A DNA stretch of 64,000 nt from UBA9676 sp963741615 (GTDB lineage: Bacteria > Actinomycetota > Actinomycetes > Streptosporangiales > Streptosporangiaceae): contig CAVUIU010000012.1 of the NCBI GenBank assembly GCA_963741615.1, positions 57,540 to 121,539 of the forward strand, read 5' to 3'. Position numbers and translations under genes: made by a program. Position 1 is the first letter of the stretch, and each line of letters starts with the position of its first letter. The notes beneath the pieces were generated by a model, which saw only the letters and a list, made by a program, of their open reading frames with translations, did no database searches and was not told the DNA's origin. This document shows positions 8,775 to 16,770 of the stretch, piece after piece.

Positions 8775-9083
8775 TCAGATCCGGCTCCGGTAGCGGCTGC
8801 GCCGGTTGCGCCCGCGTCCGCGCTCGTGCCCGGACGCGCGCAGGAGAAGCAGGACGACAAACGCGCCGATGATCGAGCCGATGATGCCCGCCGGGTGGAT
8901 CCGGTGGATGGACATCGTGTGGTAGAAGATCAGGTTCTGCAGGAATCCCCCGAGGAATGATCCGATCACGCCGACCGCGATCGTCCCCAGGAGCCCGATC
9001 GGGTCCCGGCCGGGCAGGAGCAGCCGGGCAATGGCGCCGGCGATCAGCCCGATGACTAGCAAGATAACGATGAATCCCAACAT
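8775..9083 (-). CDS. GlsB/YeaQ/YmgE family small membrane protein
   Basis: A 102-residue protein starting MLGFIVILLVIGLIAGAIAR and then PIGLLGTIAVGVIGSFLGGFL, the glycine-rich transmembrane pattern of the GlsB/YeaQ/YmgE (transglycosylase-associated) family linked to envelope and general stress. Three hydrophobic segments are visible, the last AGIIGSIIGAFVVLLLLRA, followed by a strongly basic Arg-rich tail that should be cytoplasmic. The ATG at 9083 is preferred over a start 48 bases upstream because the family begins with MLGFI-like residues. There is no clear Shine-Dalgarno. Confidence 0.82.
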   Translation of the reverse strand: MLGFIVILLVIGLIAGAIARLLLPGRDPIGLLGTIAVGVIGSFLGGFLQNLIFYHTMSIHRIHPAGIIGSIIGAFVVLLLLRASGHERGRGRNRRSRYRSRI

Positions 9084-9184
9084 GGGCGGGCAACTACCCC
9101 GCCAGCGGACATCTATGCGGGGGTGGGGCACGGCGCGCGGACGGGCGGGCGGCCCGTGATGCCGCCCGCCCGGGGGGCACTCCG

Positions 9185-9214
9185 TTTGGCGGGGCTGTCA
9201 GAGTGCGCTACCGT
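9185..9214 (+). promoter_or_regulatory. Candidate promoter of tRNA-Glu
   Basis: TTTGGC and TACCGT with an 18-base spacer, ending 10 bases before the tRNA. The geometry matches that of the tRNA-Gln promoter. Confidence 0.4.
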
Positions 9215-9223
9215 TCAGTGGCT

Positions 9224-9296
9224 GGCCCCGTCGTCTAGCGGCCCAGGACGCCGCCCTCTCAAGGCGGTAGCGCCGGTTCAAATCCGGTCGGGGCTA
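9224..9296 (+). tRNA. tRNA-Glu (anticodon CTC)
   Basis: A 73-nt cloverleaf. The acceptor GGCCCCG pairs with CGGGGCT (a G-T pair at position 1), with discriminator A. The anticodon stem CCGCC/GGCGG encloses CTCTCAA, giving CTC. TCGTCTAGCGGCCCAGGAC is the characteristic tRNA-Glu D-arm. The T arm is CCGG-TTCAAAT-CCGG. CCA is not encoded. Confidence 0.95.
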
Positions 9297-9318
9297 CTCA
9301 CAGAAGTAGCAGGTCACA

Positions 9319-9350
9319 GGCACGGTCACCGCCCATGGTGACCGTGCCTT
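9319..9350 (+). terminator. Terminator hairpin after tRNA-Glu
   Basis: Perfect 12-bp stem GGCACGGTCACC/GGTGACCGTGCC with a 6-base loop, followed by TT, 22 bases after the tRNA. The poly-U tract is short, as is usual in high-GC actinomycetes. Confidence 0.65.
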
Positions 9351-9571
9351 GATCATCCGTCTGTCGTTCGTCCGTGAGCTTCGCGGTCATCTAGCGTCAG
9401 CGAGCGGCACGTGGACCCATTGATCGCCGCTCGGACATCCAGCGTCGCGGGACCTGCTGGGGCCGGCCCGTCGGGTGCATGACGGGTTTCGGGCTCGCCG
9501 ACTCGCCGACGCCCGGCGGGCCGCGGCCCGGGTGCTTTCGCTCGGCGCGGCCTGGTGCCAGGCTTTCCAGG

Positions 9572-10504
9572 GTGACTCGTGATGAGCTGCTCGACCTGCT
9601 GTCTCGGCTGCGGTGCGCGCCGGTGGGGCGGGCCCGTCTCCGGGCGCCGCACAAGCCGCTGTTGCTGTTGTGGCTGTTCGGCAGGTTCGCTGCCGCTGGC
9701 AGCACCGTGGCCACCTACGCGGAGGTCGAGGAGCCGGTCAGCGCGCTGATCAACGAGTTCGGGGCGCCTGTCGTCAGTGCCGCGGCTGGGAGGCAGCGGG
9801 CCGCGATGCCGTTCGTCCACCTGGAGCGAGAGCTATGGGACTTGCGGGATGGTGTGGGGACGGTGATCGGGCCGGATGCGCCCGAGCGCGGGGCATGGCT
9901 GGTCAGCCGGGGGGCCGTGGGCCGGTTGCGCCCGGACGTGGAGCAGTTGCTGGCAGATCCGGGGAACCTGGCGGCAGCTGCGCGGCTGCTGCTGGACCTG
10001 CATTTCACCCCTGGTCTGAGCGCGCTGATCTGCGATCAGGCCGGCCTGGACCTGGCTGTGCTGGAACTGGCGGCCTGCACGGGGGTCGCGGTGGCACGGC
10101 GGAGCGCGCGGCGGTCCGGGTTCGCCGAGGATGTGCTGCGCGCGTATGCCTACCAGTGCGCCATGTGCGGCTTCGACGGGGCACTGGGCCGCAACCCGGT
10201 GGGGCTGCAGGCGGCGCATGTGCGCTGGCACAGCCAGGACGGCCCGGACGTGGTGGCCAACGGCCTGGCGCTGTGCGCGCTGCACCATGCGCTGTTCGAC
10301 CTGGGCGTGCTGGGCCTGACGGCGGAGCGACGGATCCGGGTGTCGGGCCGGTACGTGGCGCGCAGCGACGCCGGGCGGGCAGTTGACCGGCTGGCGGGCC
10401 AGGCGCTGATCGCCCCCAGGCCGGGCCATCCCGTCGTCGAGCTTGATCACATCGGCTGGCACGGCAGACAGGTCTTCAAAGGAGCAGATGCAGAAGCTGC
10501 GTAA
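9572..10504 (+). CDS. Sulfur-binding-domain HNH endonuclease (McrA-like)
   Basis: Probable restriction endonuclease that recognises phosphorothioated DNA. The 310-residue product opens with an SBD-like module; RLRAPHKPLLLLWLFGRFA near residues 23-42 is typical of ScoMcrA/SprMcrA relatives. It ends with an HNH nuclease: Cys196 and Cys199 (CAMC), His216 (AAHV), Asn230 and CALHH at 235-239. No SRA domain is visible between them, so it is closer to the SBD-HNH layout than to ScoMcrA. The GTG at 9572 is chosen because the conserved domain starts there; an open frame continues upstream to 9479. There are no dnd or ssp genes nearby, so it would attack incoming modified DNA rather than protect self-modified DNA. 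Substrate is inferred from the family. Confidence 0.78.
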   Translation: MTRDELLDLLSRLRCAPVGRARLRAPHKPLLLLWLFGRFAAAGSTVATYAEVEEPVSALINEFGAPVVSAAAGRQRAAMPFVHLERELWDLRDGVGTVIGPDAPERGAWLVSRGAVGRLRPDVEQLLADPGNLAAAARLLLDLHFTPGLSALICDQAGLDLAVLELAACTGVAVARRSARRSGFAEDVLRAYAYQCAMCGFDGALGRNPVGLQAAHVRWHSQDGPDVVANGLALCALHHALFDLGVLGLTAERRIRVSGRYVARSDAGRAVDRLAGQALIAPRPGHPVVELDHIGWHGRQVFKGADAEAA

Positions 10505-10565
10505 CGCCTGCCACCCCCCTCGCCAGCCCGCGGCCGAGCATCCTCGGCGAGACCTCTGGCGCGGT

Positions 10566-11204
10566 TTATGCCGTCATCTGGTCCACGGCGCTGAGCGCCG
10601 AGCGGATCCGGGCTGGATGCCGTGCCGCAATCGTTGCGGCGTCTTCGCCGGCGAGGATGCGGCGGACGGCATCGAGGTGGACAACGCGGCAGGCGGCGAC
10701 AGCGAGGGCCGCGGCAAGCTCGGGTTCGGCTGTGCCGGTGGCGGCCATGGCGTGCGCCAGGTCGGTTGAAAGCTGGTCGGCGAGCTCCCGGGCCCGCGCC
10801 TGCAGCGCGCGCGAGGCCACGACCGTCCGCCACCACGGGATCATGTCCGTCTGCAGGCCGTAGGGTGCCTGGCCCGCCTGGGCAGCTGCCATCAGCGTGT
10901 CACGAAGCGCGCTCACCGCTGACGTCCCGGCTGGGCGCTCCCGGATGGCCCGGGTGAGCTGGCCGGCCACCCCGGGGTAGCGGTCGAAGAACAGGTCTTC
11001 CTTGCGCGGGAAGTGAGCGAAGACCGTCGGCCGGGCCACATCGGCAGCCTCCGCGATCTCCGAAACTGACACCTGGTCGAATCCGCGGTCCAGGAACAGC
11101 GCCGTTGCCACGTCGGAGATGCGCCGGCGGACCTCCGCCTTCTTGCGTTCCCGGCGCCCGGGGTGCGGGCCCGCCGGGCCGCCGTGACGGGCATCACCAG
11201 TCAT
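10566..11204 (-). CDS. TetR family transcriptional regulator
   Basis: A 212-residue repressor-type protein. The N-terminal helix-turn-helix is clear: ISDVATALFLDRGFDQVSVSEIAEAADVARPTVFAHFPRKEDLFF, residues about 28-72. The C-terminal ligand domain ends with a tract similar to actinobacterial TetR C-terminal regions. It is transcribed away from the TIM-barrel gene with 61 bases between the starts, so it probably controls that gene and itself through the palindrome in between. The ligand is unknown. Confidence 0.9.
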   Translation of the reverse strand: MTGDARHGGPAGPHPGRRERKKAEVRRRISDVATALFLDRGFDQVSVSEIAEAADVARPTVFAHFPRKEDLFFDRYPGVAGQLTRAIRERPAGTSAVSALRDTLMAAAQAGQAPYGLQTDMIPWWRTVVASRALQARARELADQLSTDLAHAMAATGTAEPELAAALAVAACRVVHLDAVRRILAGEDAATIAARHPARIRSALSAVDQMTA

Positions 11205-11211
11205 GCGCTGA

Positions 11212-11243
11212 CCATACCAGATAAGAAAATATACTCAGTATGG
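11212..11243. promoter_or_regulatory. Divergent operator/promoter with palindrome
   Basis: The AT-rich 61-base gap between divergent TetR and TIM-barrel genes holds an 11-base palindrome, ATACTCAGTAT (11231-11241), nested inside a CCATAC...GTATGG inverted repeat (11212-11217 and 11238-11243). The sequence contrasts sharply with the GC-rich surroundings. Likely TetR operator. Confidence 0.6.
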
Positions 11244-11265
11244 TTTTAGTGTTAGGGTTACTGTC

Positions 11266-12306
11266 ATGCGGAACTACGGGATCAACTACGACACCGGGAT
11301 CACCGCCGAAGGGGACAGCAGCCGCAAGCGTTTCGACGACGCGGTGGTGCGGCGGGAGCTGCAGATCATTGCCAGCGACCTGCATGCGACCGCAGTGCGG
11401 GTATCCGGCAATGACCCGCGGCGGCTGGCGAGGGCCGGCGAGCACGCGCTTGCCGCCGGGCTGGAGCTGTGGTTCTCGCCGGTCCCGGTCAACCTTGAAC
11501 CCGGCGCGCTGCCCGGGTACCTCGCCCGCTGCGCACGCGAGGCCGAACGGCTCCGGCGGGCACATGAGGGCCGGGTGGTGCTCATGCTCGGGTGCGAGAT
11601 ATCGCTGTGGTGCGCGGGCTTCCTCCCTGGCGGCGACAGCGTGCTCGGCCGCATCGCCGCGGTGACCGACCCGGCCCTGCAGCGCAAGCCGGACGTGATG
11701 GCAGCGCTGGCCAGCGGGCTGGAGCGGGCCAGGCAGACGCTCCGGGACATCGTGCGCGCCGCCAGGGAAAAGTTCGCCGGGCCAGTCACCTACGCCGCCG
11801 CGCCGTGGGAAACCGTCGACTGGGAGCTGTTTGACCTCGTGTCGGTCAACTTGTACCGCGATAGCACCAACGCGGCCGGGTACCGGGACGCGCTGCGAAG
11901 CTATGCGCGCTTCGGCAAACCGGTCGCGGTCACCGAGTTCGGCTGCTGCACCTACCGCGGCGCGGCCGGCCGCGGCGGCATGGGCTGGATGATCGTCAAC
12001 GAGAAGTCCGACCCGCCACTCATCCCCGGGACCTACGAACGCGATGAGGAAGAGCAGGTCAGGCACCTGCGCGACATGCTCGCGATCTACGAAACCGAAG
12101 GCATCGACTCCGCGTTCTGGTTCACTTTCGCCGGATTCGAGTTCCCCCGGCACCATACCGACCCGCACCGCGACCTTGATCTCGCCTCCTACGGAGCCGT
12201 AGCGGTTCTGGAGCATGGACGCGGCACCACATACCCGGACATGGCCTGGGAGCCGAAGCAGGTCTTCGGCGCGCTGGCCGCCGCCTACGCCCGCGCCCGG
12301 CGATGA
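11266..12306 (+). CDS. TIM-barrel glycosidase-like protein
   Basis: A 346-residue protein starting MRNYGINYDTG that looks like a clan GH-A glycoside hydrolase barrel. Glu111 in LMLGCEISLW and Glu224 in VAVTEFGCCTY sit where the acid/base and nucleophile at the ends of strands 4 and 7 would be. SVNLYRD and SAFWFTFAGFEFP fit later barrel strands. There is no signal peptide, so it would act in the cytoplasm. Similar actinobacterial proteins have, as I recall, been labelled abortive infection proteins; I cannot support that label from sequence. Probably repressed by the divergent TetR. Substrate unknown. Confidence 0.6.
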   Translation: MRNYGINYDTGITAEGDSSRKRFDDAVVRRELQIIASDLHATAVRVSGNDPRRLARAGEHALAAGLELWFSPVPVNLEPGALPGYLARCAREAERLRRAHEGRVVLMLGCEISLWCAGFLPGGDSVLGRIAAVTDPALQRKPDVMAALASGLERARQTLRDIVRAAREKFAGPVTYAAAPWETVDWELFDLVSVNLYRDSTNAAGYRDALRSYARFGKPVAVTEFGCCTYRGAAGRGGMGWMIVNEKSDPPLIPGTYERDEEEQVRHLRDMLAIYETEGIDSAFWFTFAGFEFPRHHTDPHRDLDLASYGAVAVLEHGRGTTYPDMAWEPKQVFGALAAAYARARR

Positions 12307-12457
12307 CAGCGGACAGGCCACCACCCGTAGTTGCGCCCCGCATGTCCCCAGAGACAGCCAGCCTGCCTGCTGGTGAGCTCGGCGGCCAGCGTGTGCTAGC
12401 CGAGCAGTTCGGTGAGCTTCTTCGGCGCGAGGATCCGCGGAACCTGCTGGATGGGCG

Positions 12458-13249
12458 TCAGATGGCTGTCAGGTCCGGGAAGGCGTGGGTGGCCGCGGCG
12501 GTGCGGCTGGAGACATTCAGCCGCGTGTAGGTGTTCTGCAGGTGCGTGCGCACCGTTCCTTCGGACAGGCCGAGCCTGCGGGCGATCTGGCCGTTGGTGT
12601 ACCCGGCGGCGACCAGGTGCAGCAGCTCCCATTGCCGGGGGGTGAGCTGGGGCGTGCCGCGGCGGCGCCGTTCGGCGTCAAGGTAGGCCTGGTGCAGGTG
12701 GGGGCGCAGCAGCGTGAGCAGTGCGCGGTCGCGCTCGGAGAAGTCCTGCCCGGGCCCGCGGAACAGGCACAACCGGATGGTCCGCCTCGTCCCGGCCGGC
12801 GGCTGCGGCGCTGTGGGCAGGCACAGCTGGAGCACATGGTCGATGTCCAGCGGCCGGTAGATGTCGCTGTGCATGCCGGTGCTGTGCCACTGCCTGGCCG
12901 AGTAGTAGAAGTCCGAGATCTTGATGACGGTGCGCAGGTCGCCGGTGCGGTCGTGATAGCTGCAGAACTGGCAGTCCCAGTAGTGCTGCCAGGCTGCTGT
13001 GTCCGTCTCGTCCAGGGCCTCCCCCGCGGCGTCGTCGGCCGGGGCCGGCAGGCCCTGCGTGCCCCAGTTCAGCTGCCGCGCGCTGTCGAACCCCTGCAAC
13101 AGCAGACCCTCGCAGCGGATCTGCCCCATCACGTCGGCGAGCAGCGACGGCGGCAGCCCTTCCTCCGGCGGCAGATCGGGACGGTCCTGGGTGACGATGC
13201 CCGCCAGTGCGCGCAGGTCCCGTTCGCTGGCGCGCACCGGAATGCTCAT
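12458..13249 (-). CDS. LuxR-type helix-turn-helix regulator
   Basis: A 263-residue protein with a C-terminal LuxR/GerE DNA-binding domain: LTPRQWELLHLVAAGYTNGQIARRLGLSEGTVRTHLQNTYTRLNV. The N-terminal ~190 residues resemble a GAF/PAS-like sensory region (SDFYYSARQWHSTGMHSDIYRP, then RRTIRLCLFRGPGQDFSERDRALLTLLRPHL), an arrangement common in actinobacterial orphan LuxR proteins. There is no response-regulator receiver. The ATG at 13249 is chosen over an upstream frame because GGAGAAGGA lies just before it. It is divergent from the universal stress protein gene, a possible target. Confidence 0.85.
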   Translation of the reverse strand: MSIPVRASERDLRALAGIVTQDRPDLPPEEGLPPSLLADVMGQIRCEGLLLQGFDSARQLNWGTQGLPAPADDAAGEALDETDTAAWQHYWDCQFCSYHDRTGDLRTVIKISDFYYSARQWHSTGMHSDIYRPLDIDHVLQLCLPTAPQPPAGTRRTIRLCLFRGPGQDFSERDRALLTLLRPHLHQAYLDAERRRRGTPQLTPRQWELLHLVAAGYTNGQIARRLGLSEGTVRTHLQNTYTRLNVSSRTAAATHAFPDLTAI

Positions 13250-13436
13250 CGCGTCCTTCTCCCTGCAGCTGCTCCTCAAGGCTACTCCGGGGCCCGCAGC
13301 CTGGGCATACGCAGAACGGCTGATGGCGGCGCGGCGGAATTGGTGGTGACGGGCGGCCCGGCCAGCGCCGCCGCGGCGAAATGGCCAGTATCGACTGCCA
13401 CGTCTCGCCCCGTCCGTCCGGTACCTGGGTCGCGAT

Positions 13437-13943
13437 ATGCCGGGGGTAAGTGGATCACCAGGCAGCGTGCACGCGCTGCGTCACGCCGCCGATCTCGCCC
13501 GCCAGCACGATGCAATCCTGATCCCCCTGCTGACCTGGGTGCCGCCCGGCGGTGACCTGGACGAGCGCAAGCACCCGTCCCTTCACCTGCGTGAGCTGTG
13601 GAAAGACGACGCCTGGCAGCGCCTGTGGGATGCGCTCGACAGGGCATTCGGCGGCATGCCCGCCGGTGTCCGTGCCCAGCCCCTCGTGCTGCGCGGCAAG
13701 CCAGGCCGGGTGCTGGTCGCCGTGGCCCATCAGGCAGGCGATCTGCTCGTCATCGGCACCGGGCGCAAGGGCCCGCTCCGGCGGGTGCTGCGATGCCGCG
13801 TCAGCCGCTACTGCCTGGCGAACGCCCGCTGCCCGGTGCTGGCCATCCCGCCCCCGGCGCTGGCCCGGGAAGCGGGCTATGGCATGCACGGCTGGGCGTT
13901 CCGGCACCGCCGACCGCACCCGAAGGATGCACCGCCGGCTTAG
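13437..13943 (+). CDS. Universal stress protein domain protein
   Basis: A 168-residue UspA-like protein. The ATP-binding signature is visible as VIGTGRKGPLRRVLRCRVSRYCLANARCPVLAIPPP (family G-2x-G-9x-G-S/T, partly degenerate: the final positions are RVSRY), with DLLVIGTG before it. The usual first strand (VVGVDGS) is represented only by MPGVSGSPGS, so the N-terminus is short or the true start lies a little upstream at a non-ATG codon. The C-terminus has about 35 extra residues rich in His, Pro and Arg. It is divergent from a LuxR regulator. Confidence 0.72.
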   Translation: MPGVSGSPGSVHALRHAADLARQHDAILIPLLTWVPPGGDLDERKHPSLHLRELWKDDAWQRLWDALDRAFGGMPAGVRAQPLVLRGKPGRVLVAVAHQAGDLLVIGTGRKGPLRRVLRCRVSRYCLANARCPVLAIPPPALAREAGYGMHGWAFRHRRPHPKDAPPA

Positions 13944-14137
13944 CGGAACACGCACCGCCCACGACAAGCCTCAGCCAAACGAGGGCCAGCGCGCTGTCGC
14001 GGGAATCCGGCGCGAGTTGCTGGTTGCCCGCCATGTCATGCCAGGTGCCCAACGTGCCGCCGGGTACAGACTGCTCGCGCGGGCGCCGGTGGCGCTCGGG
14101 GTGACTCCAAAGATCATCGTCAACCCGCGCACCTACA

Positions 14138-15193
14138 TCATCGGATGAGGCCGAGGGAGCGGGCGCGGCTGACCGCCTCGTCGCGGCTGTGCACACCGAG
14201 CCTCTTATAGAGACGCGCCGCCCGTTCCTTGGCCGCTGACCGGGAGATGCCGAGCTTGGCGGCGATGACGGAGAAGGGGAGCGGTTTGGGGAGGTACCGC
14301 AGAACCTGGGCCTCTGCCATGGTCATGGACGCTGCCCTGACCCGGTCCCCGGCTTCACCGGTCGCTTCGGCCGATACCTCGTCGGCGGCGGCGATGGTGG
14401 CCAGGGACTGCGCCAGGGACGCGGCGGTCACCTCGTCGGCGGCTTCCACGGTGGCGGCGTCTTCGGCTACGGATTCAGCGGCGGCCTGGTCGGCGGCGGC
14501 CACGATGAGCCCGGCCGTGGTGAGGGCCGTGACCGCCTCGTGGGCGGCCGCCTCCTCCACCAGCCCGGCGGCGATCAGCGCCCGGACGGCGTCGGCGGCA
14601 GCGGCGGACTGGATCCGCTCCGAATCGGCCACTGCCGCGGCCGCCTCGGCTCCGGCCACCGCCGCCGCGAGCAAGGCGTCGGCCTCATCGGCCTGGGCTT
14701 GGGCGATCACCTCAGATGCCTCCTCCATGGCGGCGACCTCGGCCCCCACCACCAGCCCGGCCTCGGCCGTGAGGAACCCCTCACCGATCAGCATGCCGCC
14801 GGTCTCGGCGATGGCGTCAAAAAGGGGCGCGGCCCAGTGGTGCTCGACGAGCAGGAAGGCCAGAGCGGTTCCTGGCTGGAGGGAATCGGCCAGCGCCCAC
14901 GCATCGGCCGGGTCAAAGGCCGCCGGGCCGTCAGCCGACGCCGAGCCGTCAGACGGTGCCGCCGGGCCGCCGTCTGCGCCGGGAACCACCGCCGCCAGGA
15001 GCGAGCCGAAGTCCTCGTCATCACCCATGGCTAGCCGTTCGATGGTTCCGTCCTGGCTCTTGGTCACGAAGAGCATGTCAAGCAGGCGAAGAACTCCCCG
15101 GCCGCGGAGACGGTCAACCTCTGCCAGGATCCGATCCCCCGAACCCGTGTCGTGACTGAAACTCAAGGCGATCACCTGGAGCGGTGCGGTCAT
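14138..15193 (-). CDS. DUF6325-like/alanine-rich/LuxR-HTH fusion protein
   Basis: A 351-residue protein with three parts. Residues about 1-150 (PLQVIALSFSHDTGSGDRI and RLLDMLFVTKSQDGTIERL; then ALAFLLVEHHWAAPLFDAI and GGMLIGEGFL) resemble the DUF6325/DUF1269 group of small proteins of unknown function. Residues about 150-285 are a long Ala/Glu/Asp-rich, probably helical stretch with weak internal repeats (AAADQAAAES, AADEVTAASL, AAADEVSAEA). The end, SVIAAKLGISRSAAKERAARLYKRLGVHSRDEAVSRA, is a LuxR/GerE-like helix-turn-helix. The ATG at 15193 follows AAGGAGGCAGCA. Role unknown; by architecture a single-component sensor-regulator. No membrane segment. Confidence 0.72.
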   Translation of the reverse strand: MTAPLQVIALSFSHDTGSGDRILAEVDRLRGRGVLRLLDMLFVTKSQDGTIERLAMGDDEDFGSLLAAVVPGADGGPAAPSDGSASADGPAAFDPADAWALADSLQPGTALAFLLVEHHWAAPLFDAIAETGGMLIGEGFLTAEAGLVVGAEVAAMEEASEVIAQAQADEADALLAAAVAGAEAAAAVADSERIQSAAAADAVRALIAAGLVEEAAAHEAVTALTTAGLIVAAADQAAAESVAEDAATVEAADEVTAASLAQSLATIAAADEVSAEATGEAGDRVRAASMTMAEAQVLRYLPKPLPFSVIAAKLGISRSAAKERAARLYKRLGVHSRDEAVSRARSLGLIR

Positions 15194-15259
15194 TGCTGCC
15201 TCCTTGTCCTGGCCGGTGCCGTCGCCGACGGTACCACCGAGCGGCGGCACCGCCCTGGT

Positions 15260-15769
15260 CTACCAGTGGCCGCGGTGGACGACCTCACCGAACGGCCGCC
15301 GCTTGGGGTTGCTGATCGGCACCAGCGGCCGGTCCGCCGGGTAGCCAAGCGAAATGAGCAGGGCCCAGTTGCGGTCCGGGGGAAAGCCAAGCAGCTCACG
15401 AGCGAGCGGTAGGTCGGCGACGCCCGCGTGGCAGCTGCCGATGCCAAGGTCGGTGGCCGCCAGCATCATGGCCATCGTCGCCTGGCCCAGGTCGAACTGG
15501 GCCCGGTGGAACTCGTTATCGGCAGCGGGGCCGATGATCATGATGGTCGCCGCCGACCGAGCCACATGAGCGGCTCCACGCCACACCTTTGCCAGCTCAC
15601 GGAGCTGCTCACGATCGGTGACCAGGATAAAGTCCCATGGCTGCCAGTTCTGTGAGGACGGGGACCGGCGGCCGGCCTCGAGGATCTGGTCCAGATCCGC
15701 CGCCGGAATCGGGCGGTCGGCGAACGACCGCACGTTGCGGCGTGCCGTTATGGCTTCCCAGGTCTGCAT
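15260..15769 (-). CDS. Nitroreductase family protein
   Basis: A 169-residue FMN-dependent NAD(P)H oxidoreductase of the nitroreductase fold. Motifs are AITARRNVRSFADRPIP (FMN phosphate contacts via the RR/S pattern), RRSPSSQNWQPWDFILV, and DLGIGSCHAGV with LLISLGYPADRP near the end. The ATG at 15769 gives the usual family start METWEAI-like; a GTG 18 bases upstream is possible. It lies 66 bases upstream of the DUF6325-HTH gene on the same strand, so the two may be co-transcribed. The physiological substrate is not predictable. Confidence 0.87.
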   Translation of the reverse strand: MQTWEAITARRNVRSFADRPIPAADLDQILEAGRRSPSSQNWQPWDFILVTDREQLRELAKVWRGAAHVARSAATIMIIGPAADNEFHRAQFDLGQATMAMMLAATDLGIGSCHAGVADLPLARELLGFPPDRNWALLISLGYPADRPLVPISNPKRRPFGEVVHRGHW

Positions 15770-15932
15770 GACGATCCCAACGCGCACAGCGCCTGGTTCA
15801 TTCTCGGCAACGGCCCCCGCCAGGACCGGGCAGGGCGAGGCCGCGGCACCGCCCCGGTTGCCGGCCGGCCGGGCGGCGGGGGAGCTATGGCCCTACCTGG
15901 CCAGCGACGTGAGGCCGTTCGCGGCGGCTGGT

Positions 15933-16169
15933 TCAGCCGGGAGGAAGGGTCTCCACCAGCGCCTCCAGCGCGGCGGTCCAGCTCTCCCAGTAGGGACGCC
16001 CGGGTTCGGCCGCGATGGCTTCGATGAGCTGCCGCCGGAATGGTTCTCTGTCGCCGCCGAACGCCTGATCGATGACCGCGGCCGCGAGCCCAAATACCCT
16101 GCTCTGCCAGGGCGCGTCGAAGGCCAGTTCCCCGTTTCGGCGCGGCAGGTCCATATCCGACAGGTTCAC
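15933..16169 (-). CDS. Nitrile hydratase accessory protein (small activator)
   Basis: A 78-residue protein, MNLSDMDLPRRNGELAFDAPWQSRVFGLAAAVID..., resembling the N-terminal region of nitrile hydratase beta subunits. This is the hallmark of the small activator that delivers cobalt to the alpha subunit in Co-type enzymes. It is somewhat shorter than typical activators. The start is GTG, 7 bases after the alpha stop, completing a beta-alpha-activator operon in the order typical of Co-type clusters. Confidence 0.8.
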   Translation of the reverse strand: MNLSDMDLPRRNGELAFDAPWQSRVFGLAAAVIDQAFGGDREPFRRQLIEAIAAEPGRPYWESWTAALEALVETLPPG

Positions 16170-16176
16170 TGCCTGC

Positions 16177-16770
16177 TCACAGGCGAGCCACTCCGATCAT
16201 CGAGTCCCGGGTGACGAGCCCGGCCAGTTCCGCCTCTGTCATACCCTCAGTGCCCGGCGGGCGCTGGGGCAGGACGAGATAACGAACCTCGGCGGAGGAG
16301 TCCCACACCCTGATCTCGGCGTCATCGGGCACCTGGCAGCCCATCTCGGCGAGCAACGTCCGGGGCTCCCGGACCATCCGCGCCCGGTAGGGAGGATCCT
16401 TGTACCACGCTGGCGGCAGCCCCAGTGTCGGCCACGGATAGCACGAGCACAGCGTGCAGACGATGACATTGTGGACGGCGGGAGTGTTCTCCACGACCAC
16501 CATGTGATCGCCTTCCGCTCCGCCGAAGCCAAGCTCGGCGATGGCGGCGGTGCCCTCGGCCAGCAAGCGCTCCTTGTACGCGGTGTCGATCCAGGCCCGG
16601 GCCACGACCTTCGCCCCGTTCAGGGGGCCTATCTCCGACTCGTAGCGGCGGGTGACCTCCTCGATGAAGCCCTCGGGCACCAGCCCCCGCTCGGTCAGCA
16701 GGGTCTCAAGCGCCGCGACCCGCTGCTCGACCGGCGACATGACGGCCGGGTGATGGGCCTCGTCGCTCAT
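16177..16770 (-). CDS. Nitrile hydratase alpha subunit, cobalt type
   Basis: Catalytic subunit of nitrile hydratase, which hydrates nitriles to amides. The 197-residue protein carries the metal-claw motif VCTLCSCYPW with Cys105, Cys108 and Cys110. The Thr between the first two cysteines marks the non-corrin cobalt type rather than the iron type. The claw cysteines are normally oxidised to sulfinic/sulfenic acids. Flanking signatures GLPPAWYKDPPYRARMVREPR and VWDSSAEVRYLVLPQRPPGTEG are well conserved. The ATG at 16770 overlaps the beta stop by ATGA. No amidase lies in the window. Confidence 0.93.
   Translation of the reverse strand: MSDEAHHPAVMSPVEQRVAALETLLTERGLVPEGFIEEVTRRYESEIGPLNGAKVVARAWIDTAYKERLLAEGTAAIAELGFGGAEGDHMVVVENTPAVHNVIVCTLCSCYPWPTLGLPPAWYKDPPYRARMVREPRTLLAEMGCQVPDDAEIRVWDSSAEVRYLVLPQRPPGTEGMTEAELAGLVTRDSMIGVARL

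Noticed and set aside
13944..14137. A continuation or extra small gene after the universal stress protein gene
   Set aside because: Open frames here are continuations of alternative frames across the stress protein gene; no start with a ribosome site and no recognisable motif.
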